Both the position numbers and the translations under genes were made by a program. Below the pieces are notes generated by a model. The model ran no database searches. It worked only from the letters and a program-made list of their open reading frames with translations, and had not been told where the DNA came from. Below, one piece after another: positions 50,551-59,436 of a stretch of 64,000 nucleotides of DNA. Origin of the DNA: Pseudomonas sp. TH43 (GTDB lineage: Bacteria; Pseudomonadota; Gammaproteobacteria; Pseudomonadales; Pseudomonadaceae); NCBI RefSeq assembly GCF_016650635.1, contig NZ_JAEKFI010000003.1, forward strand, positions 372,001 to 436,000. The letters are read 5' to 3'. Position 1 is the stretch's first letter. Every line of letters starts with the position of its first letter.

Positions 50551-52209
50551 TCAATGCGAAACCGCCCCACTCGCCCCCAACCCCGTCTGCGAACGCACAA
50601 ATTGCGGGAAGAACAGCGCCCGCTCTTTATCCGCTGCCGCCGACTTGTCAGTAATCGAGAAGAACCAGATACCCACAAAGGCAATGATCATCGAAAACAG
50701 CGCCGGATACTCGTAAGGGAAGATCGCCTTCTCATGATGCAGAATCTGCACCCAAATGGTCGGACCAAGAATCATCAGCCCCACCGCACTCACCAGACCC
50801 AGCCAACCGCCGATCATCGCGCCACGCGTGGTCAGCTTCTTCCAGTACATCGAAAGCAACAACACCGGGAAGTTGCAGCTCGCCGCAATCGAGAACGCCA
50901 GGCCAACCATGAACGCGATGTTCTGGCTTTCGAACAGGATGCCCAAGCCAATCGCCAGGATCCCCAGTGCGATCGTGGTGATCTTCGAAACGCGAATCTC
51001 ATCCTTGTCGTTGGCTTTGCCCTTTTTGATCACACTGGCATACAGGTCGTGAGACACCGCCGAGGCACCGGCCAGGGTCAGACCCGCCACAACCGCCAGA
51101 ATGGTCGCGAACGCTACCGCCGAGATAAACCCAAGGAAAATACTGCCGCCCACCGCGTCAGCCAGGTGCACCGCCGCCATGTTGTTACCGCCGAGCAGAG
51201 CACCCGCTGCATCTTTAAAGGCCGGGTTGGTGCTGACCAGCAGGATCGCGCCGAAGCCGATGATGAAGGTCAGGATATAGAAGTAACCAATAAAGCCAGT
51301 CGCGTACAGCACGCTCTTACGGGCTTCCTTAGCGTCACTCACAGTGAAGAAGCGCATCAGGATATGCGGCAGGCCAGCGGTACCGAACATCAGCGCCAGA
51401 CCCAACGAGAACGCCGAAATCGGATCTTTCACCAGACCGCCCGGGCTCATGATCGCCTCACCTTTGGGGTGAACCTTGATCGCCTCGGAGAACAGCATGT
51501 TGAAGTCGAAGTTGACGTGCTTCATCACCATCAGCGCCATGAACGAGGCACCGGACAGCAATAGCACAGCCTTGATGATCTGCACCCAGGTGGTCGCCAG
51601 CATGCCGCCGAACAGCACGTACATGCACATCAGGATGCCGACCAGAATCACCGCGACGTAATAGTCGAGACCGAACAGCAGCTGGATCAGCTTGCCGGCG
51701 CCAACCATTTGCGCGATCAGGTAAAACGCCACCACCACCAGCGAACCGCAGGCAGACAGGGTGCGGATCTGGGTTTGCCCGAGGCGGTAGGACGCCACGT
51801 CGGCAAAAGTGTATTTACCCAGGTTACGCAGGCGCTCGGCGATCAGGAACAGAATGATCGGCCAGCCCACCAGGAAGCCGATCGAGTAGATCAGGCCATC
51901 GTAGCCGGAGGTGAACACCAGCGCGGAAATCCCCAGGAAGGACGCCGCCGACATGTAGTCGCCAGCAATCGCCAGACCGTTCTGGAAACCGGTGATCTTG
52001 CCGCCCGCCGCATAGTAGTCGGCGGCCGACTTGTTACGCTTGGACGCCCAGTAAGTGATGCACAGGGTCGCACCCACGAACACCACGAACATGGCGATCG
52101 CGGCGACGTTCAGCGGTTGTTTGTGGACTTCGCCGGTCAGGGCATCAGCCGCCCACACAGCCGGCGCGAACGCCGAGATGCTCAGAAGAGCCAGTAGACG
52201 CCGGATCAT
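50551..52209 (-). CDS. actP: Cation/acetate symporter ActP
   Basis: ActP imports acetate (and short carboxylates) with Na+ or H+ across the inner membrane. The 552-residue protein has an N-terminal signal-like segment ([20 protein letters not shown]) as E. coli ActP does. SSS-family motifs include [20 protein letters not shown] and [12 protein letters not shown]. The ATG overlaps the DUF485 stop as ATGA. By order it matches PA3234. Confidence 0.95.
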   Translation of the reverse strand: MIRRLLALLSISAFAPAVWAADALTGEVHKQPLNVAAIAMFVVFVGATLCITYWASKRNKSAADYYAAGGKITGFQNGLAIAGDYMSAASFLGISALVFTSGYDGLIYSIGFLVGWPIILFLIAERLRNLGKYTFADVASYRLGQTQIRTLSACGSLVVVAFYLIAQMVGAGKLIQLLFGLDYYVAVILVGILMCMYVLFGGMLATTWVQIIKAVLLLSGASFMALMVMKHVNFDFNMLFSEAIKVHPKGEAIMSPGGLVKDPISAFSLGLALMFGTAGLPHILMRFFTVSDAKEARKSVLYATGFIGYFYILTFIIGFGAILLVSTNPAFKDAAGALLGGNNMAAVHLADAVGGSIFLGFISAVAFATILAVVAGLTLAGASAVSHDLYASVIKKGKANDKDEIRVSKITTIALGILAIGLGILFESQNIAFMVGLAFSIAASCNFPVLLLSMYWKKLTTRGAMIGGWLGLVSAVGLMILGPTIWVQILHHEKAIFPYEYPALFSMIIAFVGIWFFSITDKSAAADKERALFFPQFVRSQTGLGASGAVSH

Positions 52210-52517
52210 TGCTGAGCCTCCTTGAGAATCGCATTGTTCAGGTCGTCAAACTCGCCATTGGCGCGGCGCACGTAGATAGCGGTCAGGATGAAGGCCGAGA
52301 CAATCAGGCCGACACCAATCGGGATGCCCCAGGTAATCGAAGACTCAGGACTGAGTTTTGCCCCGAGCACTTGCGGCCCGTAGGCGATAAGAAGGATGAA
52401 TCCGGAGTAGAGCCCGAGCATGATCGCCGAGAGTATCCAGGCGAACTTTTCCCTTTTTCGCACCAGCTCCTTGAATCGGGGACTGTTTTGAATCGAGAGG
52501 TAAATGCTGTCGTTCAT
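52206..52517 (-). CDS. yjcH: DUF485 membrane protein, ActP partner (YjcH)
   Basis: This 103-residue protein has two transmembrane helices ([20 protein letters not shown] and [20 protein letters not shown]) and the DUF485 opening [15 protein letters not shown]. It is always found beside ActP and is presumed an accessory subunit. The ATG at 52517 has GAGGAT upstream. The leader contains AAAAACAA next to the start codon, resembling a Crc/Hfq A-rich target. Confidence 0.92.
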   Translation of the reverse strand: MNDSIYLSIQNSPRFKELVRKREKFAWILSAIMLGLYSGFILLIAYGPQVLGAKLSPESSITWGIPIGVGLIVSAFILTAIYVRRANGEFDDLNNAILKEAQQ

Positions 52518-52646
52518 TGTTTTTATCCTCGCAGCACAGATTATTGTTGGAACATAGCTAATGTATGCGGCTGCGGGAGCGGTTCCAGACGACCTTAGTA
52601 GTAGAAGGCCATGACACTTTTGCCAATTTCCAGCACACACAAAAAA

Positions 52647-52738
52647 CTGTGGGAGCGAGCCTGCTCGCGAAGGCGTCGGATCAGTCGATATTTGTATCAA
52701 CTGACAGATCGCTTTCGCGAGCAGGCTCGCTCCTACAG
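52647..52738. repeat. REPIN
   Basis: Inverted REP copies (core GGGAGCGAGCCTGCTCGCGA; the second reads GCTCGCTCCTAC) lie between the DUF485 gene's 5' side and the betaine-binding gene's 3' end. Confidence 0.9.
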
Positions 52739-52756
52739 GTTATGGTGGTGAAGCTT

Positions 52757-53608
52757 TTATTTGGTCCAGTCAGCTACGCGATCCGGGTGCTTGGCAACCC
52801 AGGCCTTGGCTGCGGCCTCAGGCTTGGCACCGTCCTGAATCGCCAGCATCACTTCGCCGATTTCGTCTTTCGACGCCCACTGGAAGTTTTTCAGGAACTT
52901 GGCCACTTCCGGCGCTTTGGCGTCGAGTTCTTTGCTGCCGATGCTGTTGACGGTTTCAGCCGCGCCATACACGCCTTTCGGGTCGTCGAGGAAGCGCAGT
53001 TTCCACTTGGCGAACATCCAGTGCGGCACCCAACCAGTGACGGCGATGGATTCGTTTTTCTTCTCGGCACGGGTCAGTTCGGCAATCATGCCGGCGCCGG
53101 AACTGGCCTTGAGGCTGTATTTGTCGAGGCCGTAGTCCTTGATCGCCTGATCGGTCTTGAGCATCACGCCTGAACCGGCGTCGATGCCGACGATGCGATT
53201 TTTGAAGGTGTCGTCGGTTTTCAGGTCTTCGATGGACTTGGCTTTGACGTACTCCGGCACGATCAGACCGATTTTTGCATCCTTGAAGTTCGGGCCGTAA
53301 TCGACGACCAGATCCTTGTTCTTCGCCCAATATTCGCCGTGGGTCACTGGCAGCCAGGCCGATAGCATGGCGTCGAGTTTGCCGGTGGCAACACCCTGCC
53401 ACATGATCCCGGTAGCAACGGCTTGCAGTTTCACGTCATAGCCGAGTTTCTGTTTGATCACTTCGGCGGCTACGTGGGTAGTCGCAACGCTGTCGGACCA
53501 GCCGTCAACGTAACCGATGTTCAGGGTCTGTTTTTCAGCGCTGGCGAAAGTGGAGCTCATCGCAAGCACCAGTGCGGCACCTGCGCCTAAAAGTCGTCGC
53601 ATCTTCAT
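52757..53608 (-). CDS. betX: Glycine betaine-type ABC transporter substrate-binding protein
   Basis: This 283-residue exported protein has a signal peptide ending STFASA and the OpuAC-family opening EKQTLNIGYVDGWSDSVATT. Aromatic residues for quaternary ammonium binding are spread through GIMWQGVATG and AWLPVTHGEYW. No permease or ATPase gene is adjacent. By position after actP-yjcH it corresponds to PA3236, described as BetX, which feeds the Cbc transporter. The symbol rests on recollection of gene order rather than a search. Confidence 0.85.
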   Translation of the reverse strand: MKMRRLLGAGAALVLAMSSTFASAEKQTLNIGYVDGWSDSVATTHVAAEVIKQKLGYDVKLQAVATGIMWQGVATGKLDAMLSAWLPVTHGEYWAKNKDLVVDYGPNFKDAKIGLIVPEYVKAKSIEDLKTDDTFKNRIVGIDAGSGVMLKTDQAIKDYGLDKYSLKASSGAGMIAELTRAEKKNESIAVTGWVPHWMFAKWKLRFLDDPKGVYGAAETVNSIGSKELDAKAPEVAKFLKNFQWASKDEIGEVMLAIQDGAKPEAAAKAWVAKHPDRVADWTK

Positions 53609-53951
53609 CGTTACTTCCCCGAAATGCTGCGCCCGACGGATGACGGGCGACGTCAACGTATTGTTATGGTGCACAGCGCCCCCATCACGCCTGACCGCAA
53701 ACTCGTTGGAACATCAGCGCGATTTATCAATAAGGGTACTGACGGCTTTGATAATCAACCTGACGACCAACGCGACCTGCTCTGTCAGCGACCTCAAGAC
53801 AACGAGAAACGACATCAGAAGGCCATTAACTGCGTCTATATAAATGACGCCAAATAATCCGCCCGAACTTTGCATGTCAAAATCATGCGAGCCACCTGCC
53901 CCCTGTTAAATGCAGGTAACATGCGTCGCTTTGCAGCCACTCGGCCTGACC
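53609..53951. other. Intergenic region between betX and the GH17 gene
   Basis: These 343 bases separate divergent genes. A small CGCCCG/CGGGCG hairpin lies at 53629-53648. No clear promoter or repeat is recognisable; AT-rich stretches near 53830-53870 are candidates for the GH17 promoter. Confidence 0.45.
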
Positions 53952-55505
53952 ATGTCCGCGACTTCCCGCTTGCCCTTTCTGCCTTATCTCTTCGCCTGCC
54001 TGCTCGGGCTGTTTGCACTCTGCGGTTTCTGGTACGGCCTCGGCAAACCGGTGATCCTGCCGGATGCCGCAACGCCAACCCACAAGCTGCAATGCGCCTC
54101 CTACACGCCGTTCGACAAAGACCAGTCGCCCTTCGACGTGCCGTTCAAGTTGCGCCCGGAGCGCATGGACGCCGACCTCACCCTGCTGGCAACACGCTTT
54201 GAATGCATTCGCACCTACTCGATGACCGGCCTCGAAGCGCTGCCGGATCTGGCGCGCAAGCATGGCCTGAAATTGATGATCGGCGCCTGGGTCAACAGCA
54301 ACCCGGTGGACACCGAAAAGGAAGTCGACCTGCTGATCAAATCGGCCAACGCCAACCCGGATGTGGTCAGTGCGGTAATCGTCGGCAACGAAGCGTTGTT
54401 GCGTAAAGAAGTTACCGGTGGGCAACTGGTGAAGCTGATCAACAAGGTCAAAGGCCAGATCAAACAACCCGTGACCTACGCCGATGTCTGGGAGTTTTGG
54501 CAAAAACACCCCGAAATCGCCCCTGCCGTGGATTTCATAACGATCCATTTGCTGCCGTACTGGGAAGACCATCCATCAAACATCGACGTGGCCTTATCGC
54601 AGCTGACTGACGTGCGAGAGATGTTTGGAAAAATGTTTGCGCCCAAAGACGTGATGATCGGGGAAACGGGCTGGCCAAGCGAAGGACGCCAACGCCGGAC
54701 CGCCCTGCCAAGTCGCGCGAATGAGGCCAAATTCATTCGTGGCTTTGTCAGTCTGGCTGAACAAAAGGGCTGGAACTACAACCTGATCGAAGCCTTCGAC
54801 CAACCATGGAAGCGCGCGAGTGAGGGCGCGGTCGGCGGTTATTGGGGGCTGTTCGATGCCGATCGTCAGGACAAGGGCATACTCGCCGGGCCAGTAACGA
54901 ACGTACCGTACTGGAAAGAATGGCTGGCAGTCGGTGGTTTGATTTTCCTTGGCACGCTGCTGTTGGGCGGCCGTGTTCGCAGCACGCGCGCAGCACTGCT
55001 GCTGCCGTTGCTGGGCGCCCTCGCCGCCTGCTCGATTGGCGCCTGGGGTGATCTGGCGCGTGTGACTACAAGGTTTGCCAGCGAATGGCTGTGGGTTGGC
55101 TTGCTGACCACGTTGAATCTGTTGGTGCTGGCGCACGCTGCACTGACACTGAGCGCACGAACGGGCTGGCGTGAACGGGCTTTCAATCTGCTGGAACGGC
55201 GCGCGGGCTGGCTGGTCGCAGCGGCTGGTTTTGCCGCGGCGGTGATGATGCTCGAGATGGTTTTTGATCCGCGGTATCGCAGCTTTGCGAGCATGGCGTT
55301 TGTGCTGCCGGCGCTGGTTTACCTGTGCCGGCCGGTGAGCGTGCCGCGTCGGGAGATTGCTCTGCTGACCTTTATTGTCGGTGCGGGGATTGCGCCGCAG
55401 TTGTATCAGGAAGGTTTGCAGAATCAGCAGGCGTGGGGTTGGGCGTTGGTGAGTGCGTTGATGGTCGCCGCCCTGTGGCGCTGTCTTGGTGTTCGAAAAG
55501 TCTGA
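53952..55505 (+). CDS. GH17 family membrane glycosidase/glucanosyltransferase
   Basis: This 517-residue protein has an N-terminal signal anchor, a GH17 TIM barrel (about residues 45-330) and a C-terminal region with five or six transmembrane helices. The acid/base Glu147 lies in VIVGNEALLR and the nucleophile Glu238 in MIGETGWPSEG, both textbook GH17 motifs. Bacterial GH17 proteins of this type rearrange beta-1,3-glucans, for example in osmoregulated periplasmic glucans. No glycosyltransferase is adjacent. The start at 53952 lacks a good ribosome site; 53910 is an alternative. Confidence 0.87.
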   Translation: MSATSRLPFLPYLFACLLGLFALCGFWYGLGKPVILPDAATPTHKLQCASYTPFDKDQSPFDVPFKLRPERMDADLTLLATRFECIRTYSMTGLEALPDLARKHGLKLMIGAWVNSNPVDTEKEVDLLIKSANANPDVVSAVIVGNEALLRKEVTGGQLVKLINKVKGQIKQPVTYADVWEFWQKHPEIAPAVDFITIHLLPYWEDHPSNIDVALSQLTDVREMFGKMFAPKDVMIGETGWPSEGRQRRTALPSRANEAKFIRGFVSLAEQKGWNYNLIEAFDQPWKRASEGAVGGYWGLFDADRQDKGILAGPVTNVPYWKEWLAVGGLIFLGTLLLGGRVRSTRAALLLPLLGALAACSIGAWGDLARVTTRFASEWLWVGLLTTLNLLVLAHAALTLSARTGWRERAFNLLERRAGWLVAAAGFAAAVMMLEMVFDPRYRSFASMAFVLPALVYLCRPVSVPRREIALLTFIVGAGIAPQLYQEGLQNQQAWGWALVSALMVAALWRCLGVRKV

Positions 55506-55527
55506 TCTTCAGCGAGACATCAGGCCT

Positions 55528-55593
55528 CTTCGCGAGCAGGCTCGCTCCCACAGGGATTGCATTCCAAAGGTGGGAGCGAGCCTGCTCGCGAAG
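55528..55593. repeat. REPIN
   Basis: Perfect inverted REP arms (core CGCGAGCAGGCTCGCTCCCA) flank an 18-base spacer. It lies just after the GH17 gene and eight bases from the next convergent gene. Confidence 0.9.
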
Positions 55594-55601
55594 ACAGATT
55601 A

Positions 55602-55970
55602 TCAGGCGTTACGGGTAGCTCTGACCAAACGCAACCCGGCAATCACCAACGCAAACACCGCCAACGTCGTGTTGTACAACGCCAATGCCGGTACCCCGAA
55701 CACCAGCGCCAACACCGCCATCCACCACCCCGCCCGCCCGGGCAAGACAAAGCCGATCAGTGCGGCACCCAGCGCCGTCCAGCCCAGCACCTTGAAGTGA
55801 ATCATCAGCCCAAGGTTGGCGCGCAACTGGCATTCCCAGCGGCTGGCCTCATCCACGCAGATGCCGACCCACTTGCCGTCTTCCATAAAGCCATAACGCG
55901 CGCCATAACTGGCAGCCAGCCACAGCGGCAATAAAATGAGCAGCAGTATCACGGGCAAGCGGCGGGACAT
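55602..55970 (-). CDS. Hypothetical membrane protein, 122 aa
   Basis: Three or four hydrophobic segments are visible: VILLLILLPLWLAASYGARY at the N-terminus, VLGWTALGAALIGFVLPG, and WWMAVLALVFGVPALALYNT. The start at 55970 has GGAG upstream. Cysteines in GICVDEASRWECQLR may form a disulfide in a periplasmic loop. I do not recognise a family. Confidence 0.78.
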   Translation of the reverse strand: MSRRLPVILLLILLPLWLAASYGARYGFMEDGKWVGICVDEASRWECQLRANLGLMIHFKVLGWTALGAALIGFVLPGRAGWWMAVLALVFGVPALALYNTTLAVFALVIAGLRLVRATRNA

Positions 55971-56194
55971 GAAACACTCCAATCTTCGGAAATCGGCGGC
56001 CAGCTTAATCTGCCCCCAGCCGTGTGCAAGCGCTAACAACAGTTAACTGTTCATTCTGTGGGTGCAAAGTGTATCGTCCAGCTACTATTACTCCGAATTC
56101 AGCCTGTTTGGTGCCGAGGCATGGCACTTTGGCGCAACCCCGGTGGTCATAGCCTGCGAACTTCATTCGGCACCTTCCTCTAAGGGATCTAGTC

Positions 56195-57493
56195 ATGCTC
56201 CGTTCCTTGCGCTTCGCCGCGCTGTTCTGCGGCCTTATTTCGAGTGCGTCCGCACTGGCGGTGGATATCGACGCCGCCAGTTATGGCTACCCCCTCACCA
56301 ACCCGTTCGAGGCGACCATCGCCACGACGCCGCCGGACTTGCGTCCCGAGTTGCCGCTGGACGACGACATCAATCAGTCGGATCGCAGCCTCACACTGCG
56401 CCCGGAGCGTGCGTTCATCCTGCCGGACAACTTCTGGGCAGTGAAAAAACTCACCTACCGCATCGCCGAACAGGACAAGCCCGCACCGCTGATCTTCCTG
56501 ATCGCCGGCACCGGCGCGCGCTATGACAGCACGCTCAACGAATACTTGAAAAAGCTTTACTACAAAGCCGGTTACCACGTCGTGCAACTGTCGTCGCCGA
56601 CCAGTTTCGACTTCATCAGCGCCGCCTCACGCTTCGCCACCCCAGGCGTGACCAAGGAAGACGCCGAAGACATGTACCGGGTGATGCAGGCGGTGCGGGC
56701 ACAGAACCCGAAACTGCCGGTCACCGAGTACTACCTGACCGGTTACAGCCTCGGCGCCCTGGATGCCGCGTTCGTCGCGCATCTGGATGAAACCCGTCGC
56801 AGCTTCAACTTCAAGAAAGTCCTGCTGCTCAACCCGCCAGTCAATCTCTACACGTCGATCAGCAACCTCGACAAACTGGTGCAGACTGAAGTCAAAGGCA
56901 TCAACAACAGCACCACGTTCTACGAATTGGTGCTCAACAAGTTGACCCGCTACTTCCAGCAGAAAGGTTACATCGACCTCAACGATGCCCTGCTGTATGA
57001 CTTCCAGCAGTCCAAGCAGCATTTGACCAACGAGCAGATGGCGATGCTGATCGGCACCTCGTTCCGCTTCTCGGCAGCGGACATCGCCTTTACCTCGGAC
57101 TTGATCAACCGTCGCGGCCTGATTACTCCACCGAAATTTCCGATCACCGAAGGCACCAGCCTCACGCCGTTCCTCAAACGTGCGCTGCAATGCGACTTCG
57201 ATTGCTACCTGACCGATCAGGTGATTCCGATGTGGCGCGCGCGCACTGATGGCGGCAGCCTGCTGCAACTGATCGATCAGGCCAGCCTGTACGCACTCAA
57301 GGACTACCTGCACGACAGCCCGAAAATCGCGGTAATGCACAACGCCGACGACGTGATCCTCGGCCCGGGTGACCTCGGTTTCCTGCGCAAGACGTTTGGT
57401 GATCGCCTGACCGTTTATCCTTACGGCGGCCATTGCGGCAACATTAACTATCGCGTCAACAGCGACGCCATGCTGGAGTTCTTCCGTGGCTAA
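56195..57493 (+). CDS. Exported alpha/beta-hydrolase-like protein coupled to mlaA
   Basis: This 432-residue protein has a signal peptide (MLRSLRFAALFCGLISSASALA) and an alpha/beta-hydrolase fold. The nucleophile elbow is Ser185 in LTGYSLGALDAA, the oxyanion strand is PLIFLIAGTG, and probable Asp and His lie in MHNADDVILG and YGGHCGN (His413). It overlaps mlaA by eight bases, so translation is coupled. A role beside lipid asymmetry, for instance hydrolysing lipids, is a reasonable guess but unproven. By position it resembles PA2799. Confidence 0.82.
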   Translation: MLRSLRFAALFCGLISSASALAVDIDAASYGYPLTNPFEATIATTPPDLRPELPLDDDINQSDRSLTLRPERAFILPDNFWAVKKLTYRIAEQDKPAPLIFLIAGTGARYDSTLNEYLKKLYYKAGYHVVQLSSPTSFDFISAASRFATPGVTKEDAEDMYRVMQAVRAQNPKLPVTEYYLTGYSLGALDAAFVAHLDETRRSFNFKKVLLLNPPVNLYTSISNLDKLVQTEVKGINNSTTFYELVLNKLTRYFQQKGYIDLNDALLYDFQQSKQHLTNEQMAMLIGTSFRFSAADIAFTSDLINRRGLITPPKFPITEGTSLTPFLKRALQCDFDCYLTDQVIPMWRARTDGGSLLQLIDQASLYALKDYLHDSPKIAVMHNADDVILGPGDLGFLRKTFGDRLTVYPYGGHCGNINYRVNSDAMLEFFRG

Positions 57494-58274
57494 ATATCTC
57501 CTGCTGATTGCAGCGCTCCTCTGCGCAGGCGTGGCCCAGGCCGACAACAGTAAAGCCAACGCTCCGGTGGTGGTCGACAATGACGGTTTCAAGGAACCGC
57601 TGTCCAAACTCAAGTTCAACCCGGGGCTCGACCAGCGTGAATTCGAACGTTCGACGCTCAACGCACTGAACGTCTACGACCCGCTGGAGGAGTGGAACCG
57701 TCGCGTCTACCACTTCAACTACCGCTTCGACCAATGGGTGTTCCTGCCGGTGGTCGATGGTTATCGCTACGTCACGCCGAGCTTCGTGCGTACGGGCGTG
57801 AGCAACTTCTTCAACAACCTCGGTGACGTGCCGAACCTGATCAACAGCTTGCTGCAGTTCAAGGGCCAGCGTTCGATGGAAACCACTGCACGTCTGTTGT
57901 TCAACACCACCATCGGCATCGGCGGCCTGTGGGATCCGGCGACGGCCATGGGCCTGCCGCGTCAGAGCGAAGACTTCGGCCAGACACTGGGTTTCTATGG
58001 CGTACCGGGCGGTGCCTACTTCGTGCTGCCGATCCTCGGCCCGTCGAACATTCGTGACACCGCTGGCCTGGCCGTGGATTACACAGCCGAATCGGCAATC
58101 AACTTCCTCAATGTCTCGGAGGTCAGCTCTGACCATCCGGAAATCTGGGCCCTGCGCGCCGTCGACAAGCGCTACCAGACCAGCTTCCGCTACGGCCAGA
58201 TGAACTCGCCGTTCGAATACGAGAAAGTGCGTTACGTGTACACCGAAGCCCGCAAGTTGCAGATCGCCGAATAG
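57486..58274 (+). CDS. mlaA: MlaA (VacJ) family protein
   Basis: MlaA forms the outer-membrane part of the Mla phospholipid retrograde pathway. The 262-residue protein has YDPLEEWNRRVYHFNYRFDQ, PNLINSLLQFKG and GFYGVPGGAYFVLPILGPSN, all MlaA hallmarks. It starts with GTG inside the upstream gene. The signal (MAKYLLLIAALLCAGVAQA) ends in AQA-D and has no lipobox: its only Cys is preceded by LL, unlike the lipoprotein form in E. coli. Confidence 0.93.
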   Translation: MAKYLLLIAALLCAGVAQADNSKANAPVVVDNDGFKEPLSKLKFNPGLDQREFERSTLNALNVYDPLEEWNRRVYHFNYRFDQWVFLPVVDGYRYVTPSFVRTGVSNFFNNLGDVPNLINSLLQFKGQRSMETTARLLFNTTIGIGGLWDPATAMGLPRQSEDFGQTLGFYGVPGGAYFVLPILGPSNIRDTAGLAVDYTAESAINFLNVSEVSSDHPEIWALRAVDKRYQTSFRYGQMNSPFEYEKVRYVYTEARKLQIAE

Positions 58275-58286
58275 TTTTCGGCAGAC

Positions 58287-58325
58287 ACAAAAAAGGGCCA
58301 TTCGATGCGAGTCGAATGGCCCTTT
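58287..58325 (+). terminator. Terminator of mlaA
   Basis: AAAAAGGGCCATTCGA pairs with TCGAATGGCCCTTTTT around a short loop, 12 bases after the mlaA stop. Confidence 0.92.
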
Positions 58326-58349
58326 TTCATGACACGACAAAGATCAAAT

Positions 58350-58440
58350 TGTAGGAGCAAAGCTTGCTCGCGAAAGCGGTGTGTCAGTGAAGTCAATATG
58401 AACTGACACAATGCTTTCGCGAGCAAGCTTTGCTCCTACA
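58350..58440. repeat. REPIN
   Basis: Inverted copies (core GGAGCAAAGCTTGCTCGCGA) flank a spacer with GTGTCAGT and ACTGACAC. It lies between the convergent mlaA and DUF808 genes. Confidence 0.9.
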
Positions 58441-58455
58441 AGAAGGCTGATGTGT

Positions 58456-59370
58456 TTAGCCTTTGATGGCGCGCCAGATTTTGCCAACGACGGAAACCAC
58501 CGCCAGCACCACCGCACCAGCGATGATCCCCGCGACACCGTTGAGCAACAGCGGCACCGCAAACCCAGCAGAACCGGCCGCCGCGCCAACACCTTCGATC
58601 CAGTGATGCACCACCGGCACGCCGTGAGTCAGGATGCCGCCACCGACCAGGAACATCGCCGCCGTACCCACCACCGACAGGGTTTTCATCATGTACGGCG
58701 CCGCGCTCAAAATGCCGCTGCCGATTTTTTTCGCAAACTGCCCAGGCTTCTGGGTCAGCCACAGGCCGAGGTCGTCGAGTTTGACGATGCCCGCCACCAG
58801 ACCGTAAACACCCACGGTCATGACGATGGCGATACCCGACATCACGATCACTTGCTGAGTCAGCGAAGCGTCTGCCACGGTGCCCAATGTGATGGCGATG
58901 ATTTCCGCCGACAGAATAAAGTCGGTGCGGATAGCGCCTTTGATCTTGTCCTTTTCATACGCCACCAGATCGGTCGCCGGGTCGGCCACGGCTTCTGTCA
59001 ATTGCGCATGCCCGGCCTCGTCTTCAGCTTCGCTGTGCAAAAACTTGTGCGCGAGCTTCTCGAAACCTTCGAAACACAGGTAGGCACCGCCAACCATCAG
59101 CAACGGCGTCACCAGCCACGGTACGAACGCACTGATCGCCAACGCCGACGGCACCAGGATCAGTTTGTTGACGAACGAGCCCTTGGCCACCGCCCAGACC
59201 ACGGGAATTTCCCGCTCGGCACGTACGCCGGAGACTTGCTGGGCGTTGAGCGCCAGATCATCGCCCAGCACCCCGGCGGTCTTCTTGGCGGCCATTTTGG
59301 TCATCAATGCAACGTCATCCAGAACGGTGGCGATGTCATCGATCAGCACCAGCAAACTGCTTCCTGCCAT
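58456..59370 (-). CDS. DUF808 family membrane protein
   Basis: This 304-residue protein opens [20 protein letters not shown] and continues [20 protein letters not shown], characteristic of DUF808 (E. coli YedI). Several transmembrane helices follow. An inner-membrane role is likely but no function is established. It stands alone between REPIN and the opmB 3' end. Confidence 0.9.
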   Translation of the reverse strand: MAGSSLLVLIDDIATVLDDVALMTKMAAKKTAGVLGDDLALNAQQVSGVRAEREIPVVWAVAKGSFVNKLILVPSALAISAFVPWLVTPLLMVGGAYLCFEGFEKLAHKFLHSEAEDEAGHAQLTEAVADPATDLVAYEKDKIKGAIRTDFILSAEIIAITLGTVADASLTQQVIVMSGIAIVMTVGVYGLVAGIVKLDDLGLWLTQKPGQFAKKIGSGILSAAPYMMKTLSVVGTAAMFLVGGGILTHGVPVVHHWIEGVGAAAGSAGFAVPLLLNGVAGIIAGAVVLAVVSVVGKIWRAIKG

Positions 59371-59436
59371 GGGTCAGGCTTCCTACGTAAAAAAGTGCGC
59401 GCAGCATACCGTGCGGGCCGCTCACAGGCGAGACAG

